DNA of 51,380 nt from Gnetum montanum (Eukaryota; Streptophyta; Gnetopsida; Gnetales; Gnetaceae), in NCBI GenBank assembly GCA_015680685.1, contig MNCI01023302.1, forward strand, positions 1,042,639 through 1,094,018. Direction: 5' to 3'. Under the pieces are notes generated by a model. The model saw only the letters and a list, made by a program, of their open reading frames with translations. It had not been told where the DNA came from and searched no databases. The position numbers were made by a program, and so were the translations under genes. Each line of letters starts with the position of its first letter. Positions within the stretch are counted from its first letter, which is position 1. Positions 40,839-51,380 of this stretch are shown one piece after another.

Positions 40839-43510
40839 ATGCCTTCTTCTCATAAGAGAAACTCACCACCTAAGGACCATACATGAGACAGTCGGCAACA
40901 TAAAACACATAACCAAAATCAGCCAGTGCCTCAACAATATAAGATGACATATACTCATCCCGATGAGTATATCCCTAACTTTACTTTTATTCTCCATCAA
41001 GACGAACAGCTGCGATGGAGAGATTTTCAAGGTAACATTGTGTTACCCCCAGATCGATCAGTCTCTCGCATGCTTTTCCATGCTTTGGCACAGATTGGCA
41101 TAACTAAATTATATGCTGAATACATTGTGGAAGATTTTGACATGAGGGATTATTATCCCACAGATGCCCAATGTATAAGGGACTTAAGGCAGGAGAGTCA
41201 ACATACTTTTCTAAAGGGCAAAGCCCCGCACGTCCTTAGTGAAATAGGAGATGAGAAACCCCTTATCATGGGTTCTTTAACACATGATGTTCCCCCTCCT
41301 AACGATGGTGAGAAGGTTGGGTCTCAGAATCTACGATCAACGATACATATCCCTGGTTCTGATGCCCGTGAACACCAACTATTCACAGAGGGAACAACCA
41401 CTCATGCTAAGGATGAGCACTTAGATCGTCACCACGATCGGGGCCATAGCAACTGAAGAGAAGGTAAGAAAGATCGTCATGGCAATGGTTCCCATTCTTC
41501 TTCTCCTTCATCCCATCACTCACCCTCTCCTTCCACATCTCGGCGTAGCCATCATGAACACAACGGAGAGGATAAAGGTAAGAAAAACGAGAGACCTCGA
41601 TGGGAAAGTTGAGAGAGAGGACAAGGGCAAGGACGTAGGGAGAGTAGGGAACAACGCAGACATCACAGGTGTCATGAAAGAGATGACAATGATGAGCCTG
41701 TACTCATAACCCAAAGTATGCTTGACATAACAGAGGCAGTTAGGATTCCCACAAGGCATTTAAAAGAGAGTCGGATCAAACGTTTAGACATGAACAACAT
41801 CCCACGATTTGAAGGGGGATACAATGCATATCCGCAAAATCATTTATAGGCATTCCACGATGCCTGTGCCTTGCAGAACATAGAAAATGAGTGGCAAAAA
41901 CTTAAGTTGTTCACAAGGACACTCACCAAGGAAGTAGAGAGCTGGTACCGGTCCTTAGAACCGAAAATCATTAGGAGGTGGAGTACAATGCTAAAACTGT
42001 TCAACGAAAAGTATCAAATGTACTCTAGAGTGTTCAATTTGTGTAAGCATATCCAAGGCTGGAAGCAAGGTACTCATGAACCCTTGGATGCTGCCATGGC
42101 CTGCTACTACACATTGTTACATCATTGCTCGAGCCATGGGTACGCTTAGCGAGATCAACTTTGCTTCATCGTGGATGGGCTAAGGCATGAAACTAGAAGA
42201 ACCCTTGGGATTTACACCCAAGGGAGACTCTCACAACTTAGAGCCCATGAAGTTCATAGCTTGTTGGAACAAGTAGCAAAATAAGAAGGTGAGCTACGCA
42301 AAAGGGAAAGTGCAGAAGAATACAACCGTGATCCCTCCCTTTGAAAGAAGGGAGTGAAATTTTGTGATGAAGAGGATGAGTCACCAATCAAAAAGTTGGT
42401 GAACAAAAAGACCTTGCTGCTTTCACAATAGAAATAGCAGCTAAGGTAGATGACATATGGCGTTCCTTGGACTCTAAAATTGAAACTGTCTTAAAAATTG
42501 TAGAAGAGTCTAAGGTAGAANTGCTTTCACAATAGAAATAGCAGCTAAGGTAGATGACATATGGCGTTCCTTGGACTCTAGAATTGAAACTGTCTTAAAA
42601 ATTGTAGAAGAGTCTAAGGTAGAACAAAGTAGTGACAAGGGTAAGAAAAATTGGAGAGATTTAAGCCCTGCACATAACAAGGGTAAAGGGAAAATCACTA
42701 ACTCCAATGTGGCTATGGACTCTGACACAAACGATGACGGTGGATGTGAGATCTACCACTATGACCATCCTAAGGGATGTTGTCCAATTATTTCACATCT
42801 ACAGGAGTCTGGGGTGTATGTGCTTAATCTAAGACTTAACCAATGGCAAACACCTCGAAGGTTACCTTATCCACAAGGTAACCCAAGGCAGTTCCACCAA
42901 CCACTAACGTATTATCCAAGTGGAACTCCACCACAGCCCATCGGACAGCATCAGCAGTGGCAATACCCACAGTCATGGGGGATGCCAGCGCAAACACAAC
43001 AGTACCCTTACCGGCAGCCTGATCCTTATGGTTATTATGTGCAGTAGCCGATTTCTCCAAGTGACTCTATGAGTCACGCAACCCCCAACCATCACTACCA
43101 AGTTCAGGAGTACTTTAGAAGGACTCCTTCTCCTCTAGGAGACACTCCATACACACACCATCCTCCTAATCCATCTGCACCTCTTCCACCAGTAGTAGTT
43201 CCCATAACACCTCCTTCTCCAACAATGCAAGGGGAACTTCCTTCTCAACCGCAGCAATGTCATGCTGCGAGAGCTGTAAATATCCAACCTGTTGCTGGTT
43301 CTGACAACTATAAAAGGAGAAGACCTTTCTTCAGAACCAAAAGCCCATACAAACTCTCGCAACAACAAGCGGTTGTGCTCATGTACACTCCTCCACCATC
43401 TAACACTTCGGAGCACCCTTCCGTTCAAAATCAGAGCTTAACGCATACGATTACGTTAACGCATACCATAACCGACTGGATTAAGGTAACCACTTCCCAA
43501 GAAACTAACT
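40839..43510 (+). pseudogene. gag: gag of element D
   Basis: The start is MPSSHKRNSPPKDHT at 40839, with an early stop. The open piece 40926-41453 has HPDEYIPNFTFILHQDEQLR and SRMLFHALAQIGITKLYAEY. A Ser/Arg/His-rich stretch follows. The capsid core at about 41760-42150 is the best kept in the window: DMNNIPRFEGGYNAYPQN, WQKLKLFTRTLTKEVESWYR, FNEKYQMYSRVFNLCKHI and HEPLDAAMACYYTLLHHC. The knuckle at 42745-42780 is CEIYHYDHPKGC, with Tyr for the second Cys. The linker has open pieces 42571-43047 and 43069-43509. A 103-base duplication at 42418-42624 lies upstream of the knuckle. Confidence 0.88.
42418..42624 (+). repeat. 103-base direct duplication with an ambiguous base between copies
   Basis: The first copy is 42418-42520, then n at 42521, then the second copy 42522-42624, with one difference (ctctaaaattg versus ctctagaattg). 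The duplicated text is gag (ISSKVDDIWRSLDSKIE-like). Near-identity with an n exactly at the join suggests an assembly seam. Confidence 0.9.
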
Positions 43511-43529
43511 GACCTTGGGAGTCCCTTAA

Positions 43530-44180
43530 TCTATTTACAGATCACCGAGAACAAACCACATAGGGCTCTTCTTGACTCAAGTTCCAGAGTCAACTTAATT
43601 TCACGAGAGATGTATCATGCCTGGAACCTACCCAAACTTAAGAAGAGCAACATTCAACTAGAGCTGGTAGACCAGTCCATCACCATTCCCTTGGGATTGG
43701 TGGAGGACATCATTACCACTGTGTGTGGTTGGTCTTACCCAGTTGATTTCCTGGTGATTGAAGTCAACAACAACGAAGGGGACTTCCCAATTATAATGGG
43801 AAGGGCATGGCTTAGTACAGTTGACACATGCCTTAGGATCCACGATCTTTCCTTGGAAATTTCTAAGATAAACATTTGTGGAAAGATCAAGAAGAGGAAA
43901 GTCCCATACATCACATACAGTGATTCATCGGGTGATGACATGGAGGAAATGCCTCCATGTAACAGGTGTGCTCTTGAAACATTGAAACAAAGATGCATGT
44001 ATGTAGCAACCACACAACCAGTAGTAGACACCCCATGGTTGACTGCTACTCAAAGGAGCAACCAAATATGCATGGAATGAACTGAGGAAACCCACACCCA
44101 TAACGAAAGCATATATACATTGGAATATGAGCATCGCCAACTTCCACCCCTTAATCTAAGATCATCAATTGGGAGAAGTT
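43530..44180 (+). pseudogene. protease and start of PR-RT linker of element D
   Basis: The sequence reads HRALLDSSSRVNLISREMYH (catalytic Asp present, Gly replaced by Ser), then SNIQLELVDQSITIPLGLVE, CGWSYPVDFLVIEVNNNEGD, FPIIMGRAWLSTVD and DLSLEISKINICGKIKK. The frame 43610-44077 is open. The linker goes on with CNRCALETLKQRCMYVATTQ and then meets the deletion near 44185, so no RT follows. Confidence 0.85.
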
Positions 44181-44239
44181 AGACACTTCTTAGAAATTCA
44201 AATAGGCGCTCATTATCTCGGATCTCTCCCTTACGACTC

Positions 44240-44253
44240 AGTCATAGGGGAGA
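44240..44253 (+). other. purine-tract motif 1 of element D
   Basis: The sequence agtcataggggaga lies just after the deletion junction, in the position that in A and C follows the integrase. Confidence 0.5.
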
Positions 44254-46183
44254 TGGCCACCTATGCTAATCATATGGGGCCCTCAATTCTTTTTCAATTT
44301 TTGTTTTACATGTTTTTGTTTTACAACGTTTTTGTCTTACATATTTTTGTTTTACAAATTTCTTTAACTTTTCTAGTTTTTGTTTTACAGCATCGTTATA
44401 CTTTTTCCATTTTGTGTGTGTGTGCGTGTGTGTGTGTTCCACCATGTAAGTTTTTCACCCAATAAGTGTTCAGAATGATGGTATGAATTGTTTTCATATT
44501 GATTGCTAATGTTTGGTTTTTACCTTTAAGTCACAATGTTGATACTAAGGTATGTTTCTTTTGATATGGCAGGCAATGAGACCACTTCATCCATCCATCC
44601 ACTAGTTTCTATGGTCTCTCTTGGCTTGGAAATGTACAGTCCCCTTCTAATAAGAACTTAAACGAATCGATGACTAGGCATTTCTCAAACTAAGGAAGGA
44701 CTCAAGGATTGCAAAGGGTGTGACTTCAAGGGAACTTGATGCTTTCATCTTGGTCATTCTCTTGGGTGCTTGGATGTTTTTCTTCTTGAGTTTTCTTTCT
44801 GTTCCGATGTTACCCAACTATCGAAAGTTGAGACAATAAAAATAAAAAGTCTTTACATGGTGTGGTTCTCACGCATAAAAACACAAAACACAAAAAAAAA
44901 AACAAACAAAGTGAGAATTCAAAGCACACCCTTTAGACGAATAAACTTGGGTTACATGCACTGGTTATGGAACCAAAAGTGTTCCCTCTAACTAAGACCC
45001 TTCTCACTTCCCATTCCCTCCTTTGTTTCGTTAGAATGGTGGTGGCTCTTGGAGGACGCATTCTTATTACTTCAAGAGAATGGTTTGGCCGAATGCATTG
45101 ATGCGAAGTCACTGGATGTGGTTGGTTCGAGGCCGGAGTTGGAATGAGACTTGCCAAGTCACATTAATCATACAACACACAAGGGGCTGTACACCACCTT
45201 GTTCTTGGGATTCCATTCCATTTCCTTCTCTCCATCCTTCTCTCCATTGTTCACCGCATTGCCGGTTGTATCATTAGTGTATATATTTTGGTTGATGCAT
45301 TGTTTTCTTCTTAGTAAATGCTTGCGGTTAAGAATTTAACTCTTGTTCCAAATGACATTCCCAGAGCCTACGGACTCTTTGAATGTGGGTTTGTCAGGGC
45401 ATTAAGGGCATAAGCCTACTTTGGGGAGGACCCACTAACATTCCTATTTGGCACATCCGTTAACTTCTTTTCCCTAACATTTTTTTAATTAATTTTATTT
45501 TGTTCATTACCATCTTGACATCCATTTCATCGATGCTATAGTTGCCCTTTTTATCTATCTTTCTTACTCCTTTCCTTTCTCCATTCTAACGCTATTGGAG
45601 GTTCAAGATTAGTCATGGGGGTATGAGGCCTGATTTTTTTTATTTTCTCCTAGCCCTGAAATTTTTGATTTTCTTCCTAACCCCTACACCTTCGGTAGTC
45701 ATCATTAATATATCTCCAGATTTGTATCAGCCATACCACAACCTAGCCAATGGACTTTCATCGTAGTAAGGTATCAATTACATGATGATTCATTTACCCT
45801 TGCTAATATAAGATTGTGTTGTGTGTGCAGATGGTGATCATGCAATAACGAACTGGATTTGGAGGGAACAAATGGAATGGAGCAGCGCTACAGCAGCTAT
45901 GCAAGGAGCAAGATCGATGGTGCGCTTACCGATGAACAACAAAGGTGCAATCTTGGCATTGGCAGCAGCAACACTTATTTCTCTCTCTCTCTCTCTTTCT
46001 CGGCCGTCAACAAAGGCCTAATGTCATTGTAATAAGGTGTTCACCCTTGTTGTTATGAACACCAGTTTTGTCAAGTCTTGTAATAATGATCCGTTCACAT
46101 GTCATTCCATTAGTTCCATTCCCCTCAATAATTCCATACCTTCTCAATATTATTGTAAGGAACTTGAGGACAAGTTTTCATTC
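44254..46183 (+). other. 3' non-coding region of element D
   Basis: It holds five TTTTTGTTTTACA units (44298-44390), a (GT)n run (44413-44437), the conserved block with anchors catggtgtggttctcac (44857), aattcaaagcacacccttt (44915) and ggggaggaccca (45423), purine-tract motif 2 at 45611-45623 and a (CT)n run (45980-46000). A stretch ending gttgtgtgtgcag at 45830 looks like a 3' splice site. The part between motif 2 and the LTR is only 0.57 kb and holds no env-like ORF. Confidence 0.6.
45611..45623 (+). other. purine-tract motif 2 of element D
   Basis: The sequence agtcatgggggta is identical to the true polypurine tract of D (46184-46196) but lies 573 bases upstream of it and is not followed by an LTR. 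Confidence 0.55.
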
Positions 46184-46196
46184 AGTCATGGGGGTA
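46184..46196 (+). other. polypurine tract of element D
   Basis: The sequence agtcatgggggta lies directly before the 3' LTR. Confidence 0.88.
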
Positions 46197-47133
46197 TGAT
46201 GAGACGCAATTCGCATGAGCCGCGATATCGTGTCATCCCCTGCAATGTTGCGTATGCAATATCGCGGTCCGTCGCCAAATCTATAAATAAGAGGCAGCAC
46301 TCCCCTTATTTCCCATCCTAGGCTAAAAGTAGGGAAACTCTAGCAGATTGATCACTCCAAAGATAGAATATTTTCCATGTGCCCATAGTAGGAGTCCCCG
46401 AGTGAACAGATCTTTATTTGAGCAACATTGTACCTGAACGCAAGTTATGTATGGCAATAAAGACAAGCTTTGTGGATAAACTTTGCAGTGCATGGAATAG
46501 GATTTTATTACCTATTATTTCCTACTTGTTATTTATTACCTGCAATAGTGTGGCATGAGTACAACTTGATTACGAGCATTTACGGATGTGTACGGCTAAT
46601 CAAGGAATCGGTTGCTCATCGTGATTAGTCTCTCTCACCCTTATCTCCTAGAACACGAAATAAGTACGACTTGGTTACGAGCATTCAAGGATGTGTATGG
46701 ATAGCCAAGGAACAGATGCTTATCACGTTTAGGCTAGTTAAGTGCCTCAGTACGACAACTTTGAGCACGTGCGTTACGCGTGGTGATCCTAATAATGATT
46801 AGCATTTGGTAGCCGCGGTTGCATAGTTCAGGGTGTGTACGGTAAGTGGGAATGGATGCTAATGCTAGTTAATTTAGACTTAGTTCATTAGTTAGAGTTA
46901 GTTAGTTTCTCAACCCTTCACCTTGATAACACATAAAAGCTATAAAAATCATATACCTCGGACTTACTTAACCATACACCGTGACAACTACAAGTAAGTC
47001 TAGGAAGACAACGAATGATTAACCCCAAGTGTTCCATGGGGCATGTAGGCATTTAGTCTGCGGAGTTCAACCGGATTGCATGTCCTACACTCGTTTCGTA
47101 TGGTTGAGTGTAGGGGTTCCTCGCCACTCATCA
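46197..47133 (+). repeat. 3' LTR of element D
   Basis: It pairs with 39733-40704. Compared with it, about 35 bases are missing in the GATATC cluster (near 46230) and there are many substitutions. The TATA box is at 46282-46289. Confidence 0.92.
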
Positions 47134-47448
47134 CCTATGTTAGGATTAGTTAAGTGTTAGTAGTTACTAGATCAATTAGAATAATTACACATTAAATTTA
47201 CTTTGTTTCTAGCACTTAGGTGATTAAAACATAAAAGAAAAAATGATGAAAATAAAATGCGTTAATTACACTTAACCATACACTTTCACTTCATGAGTGG
47301 AATTGGGAAGACAACAATTGCAATGGTTAGATTCACCTCCTAAAAATTGGTGTACTTAGAGAGCTAAAGTCTATAGAAGTCAATTGAATTTCTGAGTGAA
47401 TGCTAGTGATTCATATTGTTGGGCATAGGGTATACTTGCCACTCATTA
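47134..47448 (+). repeat. 3' LTR of element C, right part
   Basis: It begins with the second cctat (47134-47138) and continues gttaggattagttaagtg, as in the 5' LTR at 30252-30270. It ends cttgccactcatta; the last CA has become TA. Left and right parts together (about 857 bases) equal the 5' LTR in length. Confidence 0.9.
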
Positions 47449-49534
47449 GATGATTATCAAAACAAAGAAAATAAAGAGTAAGAAAACTCTAAAGATTATG
47501 AAGACAATCTCAAGGATGAGCAAGATTCATAAAAAGCTGTAGAATTATAGTGTTCCCATTTTCACATGGAATCAAATGTAATTATGTTATATAAAACATA
47601 TATTATAATTACTATGCAACATTGTCATAAATTCCTTAATGGGAAAGGTCACATTATAATGAGGATGTATGACTCCTTGCAAAAACCTTTGGAGTTTGAC
47701 CTAAACTATTTGAGACTAGTAAATTAGAGGCTATTCTAGCATGAAATTGCAATTTTTGTAGTGGCAAGAGCTATATGATGTGAGATAAGGAGGGATTGAT
47801 CACTTATTTTAGCCAAGGTTTTATCCTAGATGTAGTGGCATGATAGTGGTAGATTGTCTCTAAGGGCATACCTAAGAAAAGCAATGTTAAGGAGCTCCAT
47901 CCATTAAAGTTTTCTTTCTTTTCTTGTTTAATAAATCATTTATCCTTTCTTTTCTAATTCTAGTGTAAGGTACATGCAATTGTATTATTTATGCATTGGA
48001 AGTTCATGATGATCAATATACTTTGATGTTTTTGCTTTAACATCCATAAACAAGATCTCATAGCCATGGACCTTACCTAGCAACATTGACAATGAGGTAT
48101 GAAAAGCTAGTAATGAGTCATTAAGAAGCTAAAAATGTCAATCATTCTTGAAAAATATCCTATGGAAGAGGAGAAGCATTTCAAACAAGATCAACAAGAT
48201 GAATGATGCCTTGATGGGTAGCTTGCAACATAGGCCAACTAAAAATAAAGATTAATTATGAATATGGAGTGGAATGGATTGAAGTCTACTATGGAGATGG
48301 AATGTGAGGAAGCTATGTAAATCAAGTTTTTAGTTGTCATTGTAAAAGAGATATGAAGTGAGTCTGGGCATTCCAATAATCAAAAATTGCAACTGCACTA
48401 ATTTTACCAATACTAAGAAGAAGACATCAGTTGATTTAATGTTCAACTAATTGATGAACTCAATCCTTTAGTCCAACTTAACATAAACAAAGTTAAAATA
48501 AGACCTTCTAGGGTTTAATTCTATTCAAGTAATGGGTAATCTAATATGGTTGCAAGATAGATACCTTTAGCTCAATTTAAGATAAATGAATTCAAAATAA
48601 TATCTTTAATTAAAATAATGTAAATAGATAATAAAAATTAGTAATCATATTCAAAGATTTAGTTCTTAAAAAATACATGTTATTCATCAAGTAGCTAGCT
48701 AAAGATTGATATTTTAAAATACTTGTTGATGAATTTTATCAGTATAGCTCTACTATGTCTTCATAAGGTAACTTGTAGACTAAGTAAGATAAGATGTTAT
48801 GGTAAAGTCATGATAAGGGATTAGAACTGCAAAATTTTTTTTAAAATAATATTTGCTCCCAAGACGAATAGTCAAATTATAAATTTATACCTTAGGGTTG
48901 CCCAATCTCCAAATTAATAGTCATTGTTAATGAAATGAACATTAATACAAGAAATAATCAGAACTATTGGTAACAATGTAAATATGAAGACAACTAAGGT
49001 AAAGACAATAAAGTATAATGCGCATTCCATATAGTCAAGATCAAATCATAGTTAGAGTGTATGAATAATTTTAGAATGCATAAAAATATTAAAATAATCT
49101 AGTATTGCATGATAAAGATTTAAAGTAAATGATTAAGAAAAAGTAAATTTGATTGAATTATCACTTCATTAATAGTTTAGACATTTATTAGGTTAAAATT
49201 TGTCTTGTTTAATTCTCTTGAATCCCTTGTTGCAATATGTTACCATTATGAATATATTATTTTACTATTTTTTTAGCTCTAGTTTTTCTAATATACATAT
49301 ATCTATTTTGAATTAAGTAACAATAACTAAACACATCTAAGTTAGCTTACTTTTCAAATAAAAACAAGCCTATGACTGGTTTGGTAAGGACAATGAGCCT
49401 TTTCATCTCTTTAATTTACAACTCTTTAATCAAGGTTGAAAATTTAGATTTCATTTTAACATTTTCAATTAAGACCCCTTGGATTTGTTTGAGAATTCTT
49501 TCATGGATTTTTTTATTTTAAATTTATAACTCAA
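47449..49534. other. AT-rich flank right of element C
   Basis: No gene is recognised. 47449-47720 reads partly like exon text on the plus strand (for example CHKFLNGKGHIIMRMYDSLQ) but has stops and no known motif. The rest is AT-rich and featureless to me. Confidence 0.35.
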
Positions 49535-49665
49535 TGCTATCTAGTTGAACTAAACTTATGAACCAGGGTTACTAAGCCAAGACTCTTACCACTAACCTAA
49601 GACCTCAAAAAAATTCAAATTCAAATTCAAATTATCGATTGGAATTTTATAACTTAACATTTCAT
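49535..49665 (-). mobile_element. tRNA-derived SINE-like copy, minus strand
   Basis: On the minus strand ttaggttagtgg (49600-49589) matches a pol III A box. A decayed B box (cctggttcat near 49566-49557) lies at tRNA-like spacing, and attgagttataaatt follows. It mirrors the copy at 49865. Confidence 0.5.
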
Positions 49666-49864
49666 CAAAATTCAAATTTTCAATGGGTCCTTTTTAAATC
49701 AAGGTCTTCCTTTGAATGAAAGGCTAAAATATATTCAAACCCTTTATATTGAGTTTGTACTCATGTCAAGTCTATTGAACATGTTTTTTTAAAAATAAAT
49801 TGCTAAACATGTGTAGATTTGATATCTTTATTTCATGATTATCAAAATTGTATCCTCCTTTAAA

Positions 49865-50045
49865 TAATGAGGTGTTAGCCTAGAGGTAAGACTCTTGATT
49901 TGGAAACTCCAATTCATGGGTTCAATTCTAATAAGTAATGTTGAGTTATAAAGTTTTAACTGGACTATATCTTGAAGAGTACCTATATTAGAATTATTTT
50001 GGGGTTCCAACAACCCCCCAAAAATTAGATCCTCCTCTTTTAAGA
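49865..50045 (+). mobile_element. tRNA-derived SINE-like copy, plus strand
   Basis: The A box ttagcctagagg is at 49875-49886 and the B box gggttcaattct at 49918-49929, 43 bases apart as in a tRNA. Then come gttgagttataaag and a tail with ttggggttccaacaa and tagatcctcctctttt. There is no cloverleaf, so it is not a tRNA gene. Confidence 0.58.
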
Positions 50046-50092
50046 ATATGATATTTAACTCTTGAAGATAGGTCATTTGTTGTTGGAAAATA

Positions 50093-50207
50093 ATTGCAAG
50101 GTAAAGGTTCCAAAGATAATAGACAAAGCAAGATGATCACCAAGAATGACATTATTAGTTATTAGATCATTTTTGTGGGAAATAATTGCAAGAAAAAGCT
50201 TCCAAAT
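50093..50207. repeat. short direct repeat of about 30 bases
   Basis: The sequence gg(a/g)aaataattgcaag followed by aaag(g/c)ttccaaa occurs at 50094-50116 and 50179-50201, 85 bases apart, just before the terminal LTRs. Confidence 0.6.
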
Positions 50208-50215
50208 AGAATAAA

Positions 50216-50761
50216 TGATGAGTGGCGAGGTACCCCTACACTCAACTATATGAAACGAGCGTAGCACGCGCGATCCAGTCAAACTCCGCAGACTAAGTGC
50301 CTACACGCCCCATGGAACACTTAAGGTTAATTATTCGTTGTCTTCCTAGACTTAGTTGTAGTTGTCATGGTGTATGATTAAGTAAGTCTGATGTATATGA
50401 TTTTTATGGTTTTTATGTGTCTTATCTCCTATGCTATTGAGGTGAAGGGTTGAAGAAACTAACTAACTCTAACTAATGAACTAAGTCTAAATTACCTAGC
50501 GTCAGCATCCATTTCCAGTTACCGTACACACCCTAAACCGATGCAACCATGGCTACCAAACGTTAATCGTTGCTGGGATCACCATGCATAATGCACATGC
50601 TCGAAGTGGTCATACTGAGGCACTTAACTAGGAGAAAAGGGTTGAGAGAATCTAATCTAGCCTAAGTGCGATGAGCAGTCGGTTCCGTGATTATCCGTAC
50701 ACATCCTTAAATGCTCGTAATCAAGTCGTACTCATTTCGCATTACTAAGAGAGAAAGCAAT
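50216..50761 (-). repeat. D-type LTR G1, interrupted by LTR G2
   Basis: On the plus strand it starts tgatgagtggcgaggtaccc, the reverse of the family's LTR end. No reverse PBS precedes it, so it is a 3' or solo LTR on the minus strand. It stops at aagagagaaagcaa, mid-LTR, where G2 starts. It lacks the repeat unit that in the fragment at 24577 lies at about 25010-25170. Confidence 0.8.
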
Positions 50762-51380
50762 TGATTAGTGGCGAGGTACCCCTACACTTAACCATACGAA
50801 ACGAGCGTACACGCGCGATCCGGTTGAACTCCGCAGACTAAATGCCTTAATGCCACAAGAAACACTTGGGGTTAATCGTTCGTTGTCTTCCCAGGCTTGC
50901 TTGTATGTGTCACGGTGTATGGTTAAGCAAGTCTGAGGTATATGATTTTTTTGGTATTTTTGGCTTATCTTCTATGCTATCAGGAGAAGGGTTGAGAAAA
51001 CTAAACTAACTCTAACTAAAGATCTAAGTCTAAATTAACTAGTGTCAGCATCCGTTCCCACTTGCCAGACACACCCTGAACTATGCAACTGCAGCTTACC
51101 AAACGCTAATCGTTACTGGGATCGCCACACGTAATGCAAGTGCTCGAAGTGGTCGTACTGAGGCACCTATTTAGCCTACGTGTGATAAGCAGCCGATTCC
51201 TTAGCCAGCCGTACACACCCGTGGGTGCTCGTAACTAAGTCGTACTTATCACACGATCTAGCCTAGCAATGAGCAGCCGATTCCTCAACTAGCTGTACAC
51301 ATCAGACCCGGGAGTTACCAAGTGCAAAATCCTGGAATACACTACTGGGTTACCAAGCATCCGATGCTCGTAATTGAGTC
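50762..51380 (-). repeat. D-type LTR G2, runs off the window
   Basis: It starts tgattagtggcgaggtaccc inside G1 and continues to the window end without reaching its U3. It carries at least three diverged internal units with agcagccgattcct and ccgtacaca words (51190, 51272 and earlier). No PBS is next to it. The target duplication cannot be checked. Confidence 0.8.

Larger units (their letters stand above)
39733..47133 (+). mobile_element. Athila-type element D, non-autonomous (RT, RNase H and integrase deleted)
   Basis: D has two LTRs (39733-40704, 972 bases; 46197-47133, 937 bases) and a perfect 5-base target duplication cctat. The interior holds PBS, gag, protease and 3' region. Between about 44185 and 44215 the PR-RT linker joins directly to the integrase end, so about 2.7 kb of pol is missing. 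The env-like ORF is missing too. It sits in the 3' LTR of C and is thus younger than C. Confidence 0.93.
29723..47448 (+). mobile_element. Athila-type element C, 3' LTR interrupted by element D
   Basis: C has two LTRs of one subfamily (29723-30565 and, once D is set aside, 39186-39732 plus 47139-47448). It is flanked by gatca (29718-29722) and gatga (47449-47453), a 4/5 match. The interior holds PBS, gag, protease, RT, RNase H and integrase in the usual order and a 2.2-kb non-coding 3' part, with no env-like ORF. All coding parts carry stops. Confidence 0.9.

Noticed and set aside
45611-45623. Start of a further LTR after the tract agtcatgggggta
   Set aside because: The sequence after it (tgaggcctg) does not match any LTR start and no LTR end follows. 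It is treated as an internal tract.

Overview
The window is intergenic DNA from a plant nuclear genome, most likely a flowering plant, and it consists almost wholly of decayed, nested retrotransposons. The evidence is: several copies of one Ty3/gypsy family of the Athila type (tRNA-Asp primer binding site, FMDDFS reverse transcriptase, GPY-like integrase tail, an extra env-like ORF after pol in one copy), a Ty1/copia pol fragment, a LINE 3' end, tRNA-derived SINE-like copies and a resistance-gene-like LRR relic. I see no intact cellular gene, rRNA, tRNA or CRISPR array. I cannot name the species.

Layout. 1-11112 (+) is element A, whose 5' end lies outside the window: gag, protease, RT, RNase H, integrase, a long 3' region, an env-like ORF (7671-9960) and a 3' LTR. 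11113-12604 (+) is the 3' end of another element, B, with its LTR. 12605-16384 is AT-rich with a degenerate tandem repeat near 13.6-13.8 kb and an LRR pseudogene on the minus strand at 15290-15900. 16385-17160 (+) is Ty1/copia RT; its RNase H resumes at 28395-28816, because element F (17161-28394, minus strand, two LTRs, 4/5 matching 5-bp target duplication) landed inside it. F carries in its gag a 1.39-kb piece of a different subfamily (nearly whole LTR, PBS and gag start). 28803-29334 (-) is a LINE 3' fragment. Element C (+) spans 29723-47448 and its 3' LTR is split by element D (39733-47133, perfect 5-bp duplication cctat). D has lost RT, RNase H and integrase. 47449-50215 is AT-rich with two inverted SINE-like copies. 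50216-51380 (-) holds two nested LTRs.

How the parts work together. In a live element the LTR supplies promoter and poly(A) signal, tRNA-Asp primes minus-strand DNA at the PBS, a purine tract before the 3' LTR primes plus-strand DNA, and Gag-Pol makes the particle, copies the RNA and integrates it. Every copy here is broken by stops, frameshifts or deletions, and in all three integrases that can be read the catalytic Glu is a Lys. The most unusual shared traits are: a purine tract repeated at three places per element, a roughly 0.6-kb non-coding block of near-constant length conserved in four copies, modular palindrome clusters in the LTR upstream of the TATA box, and a short 12-residue zinc knuckle.
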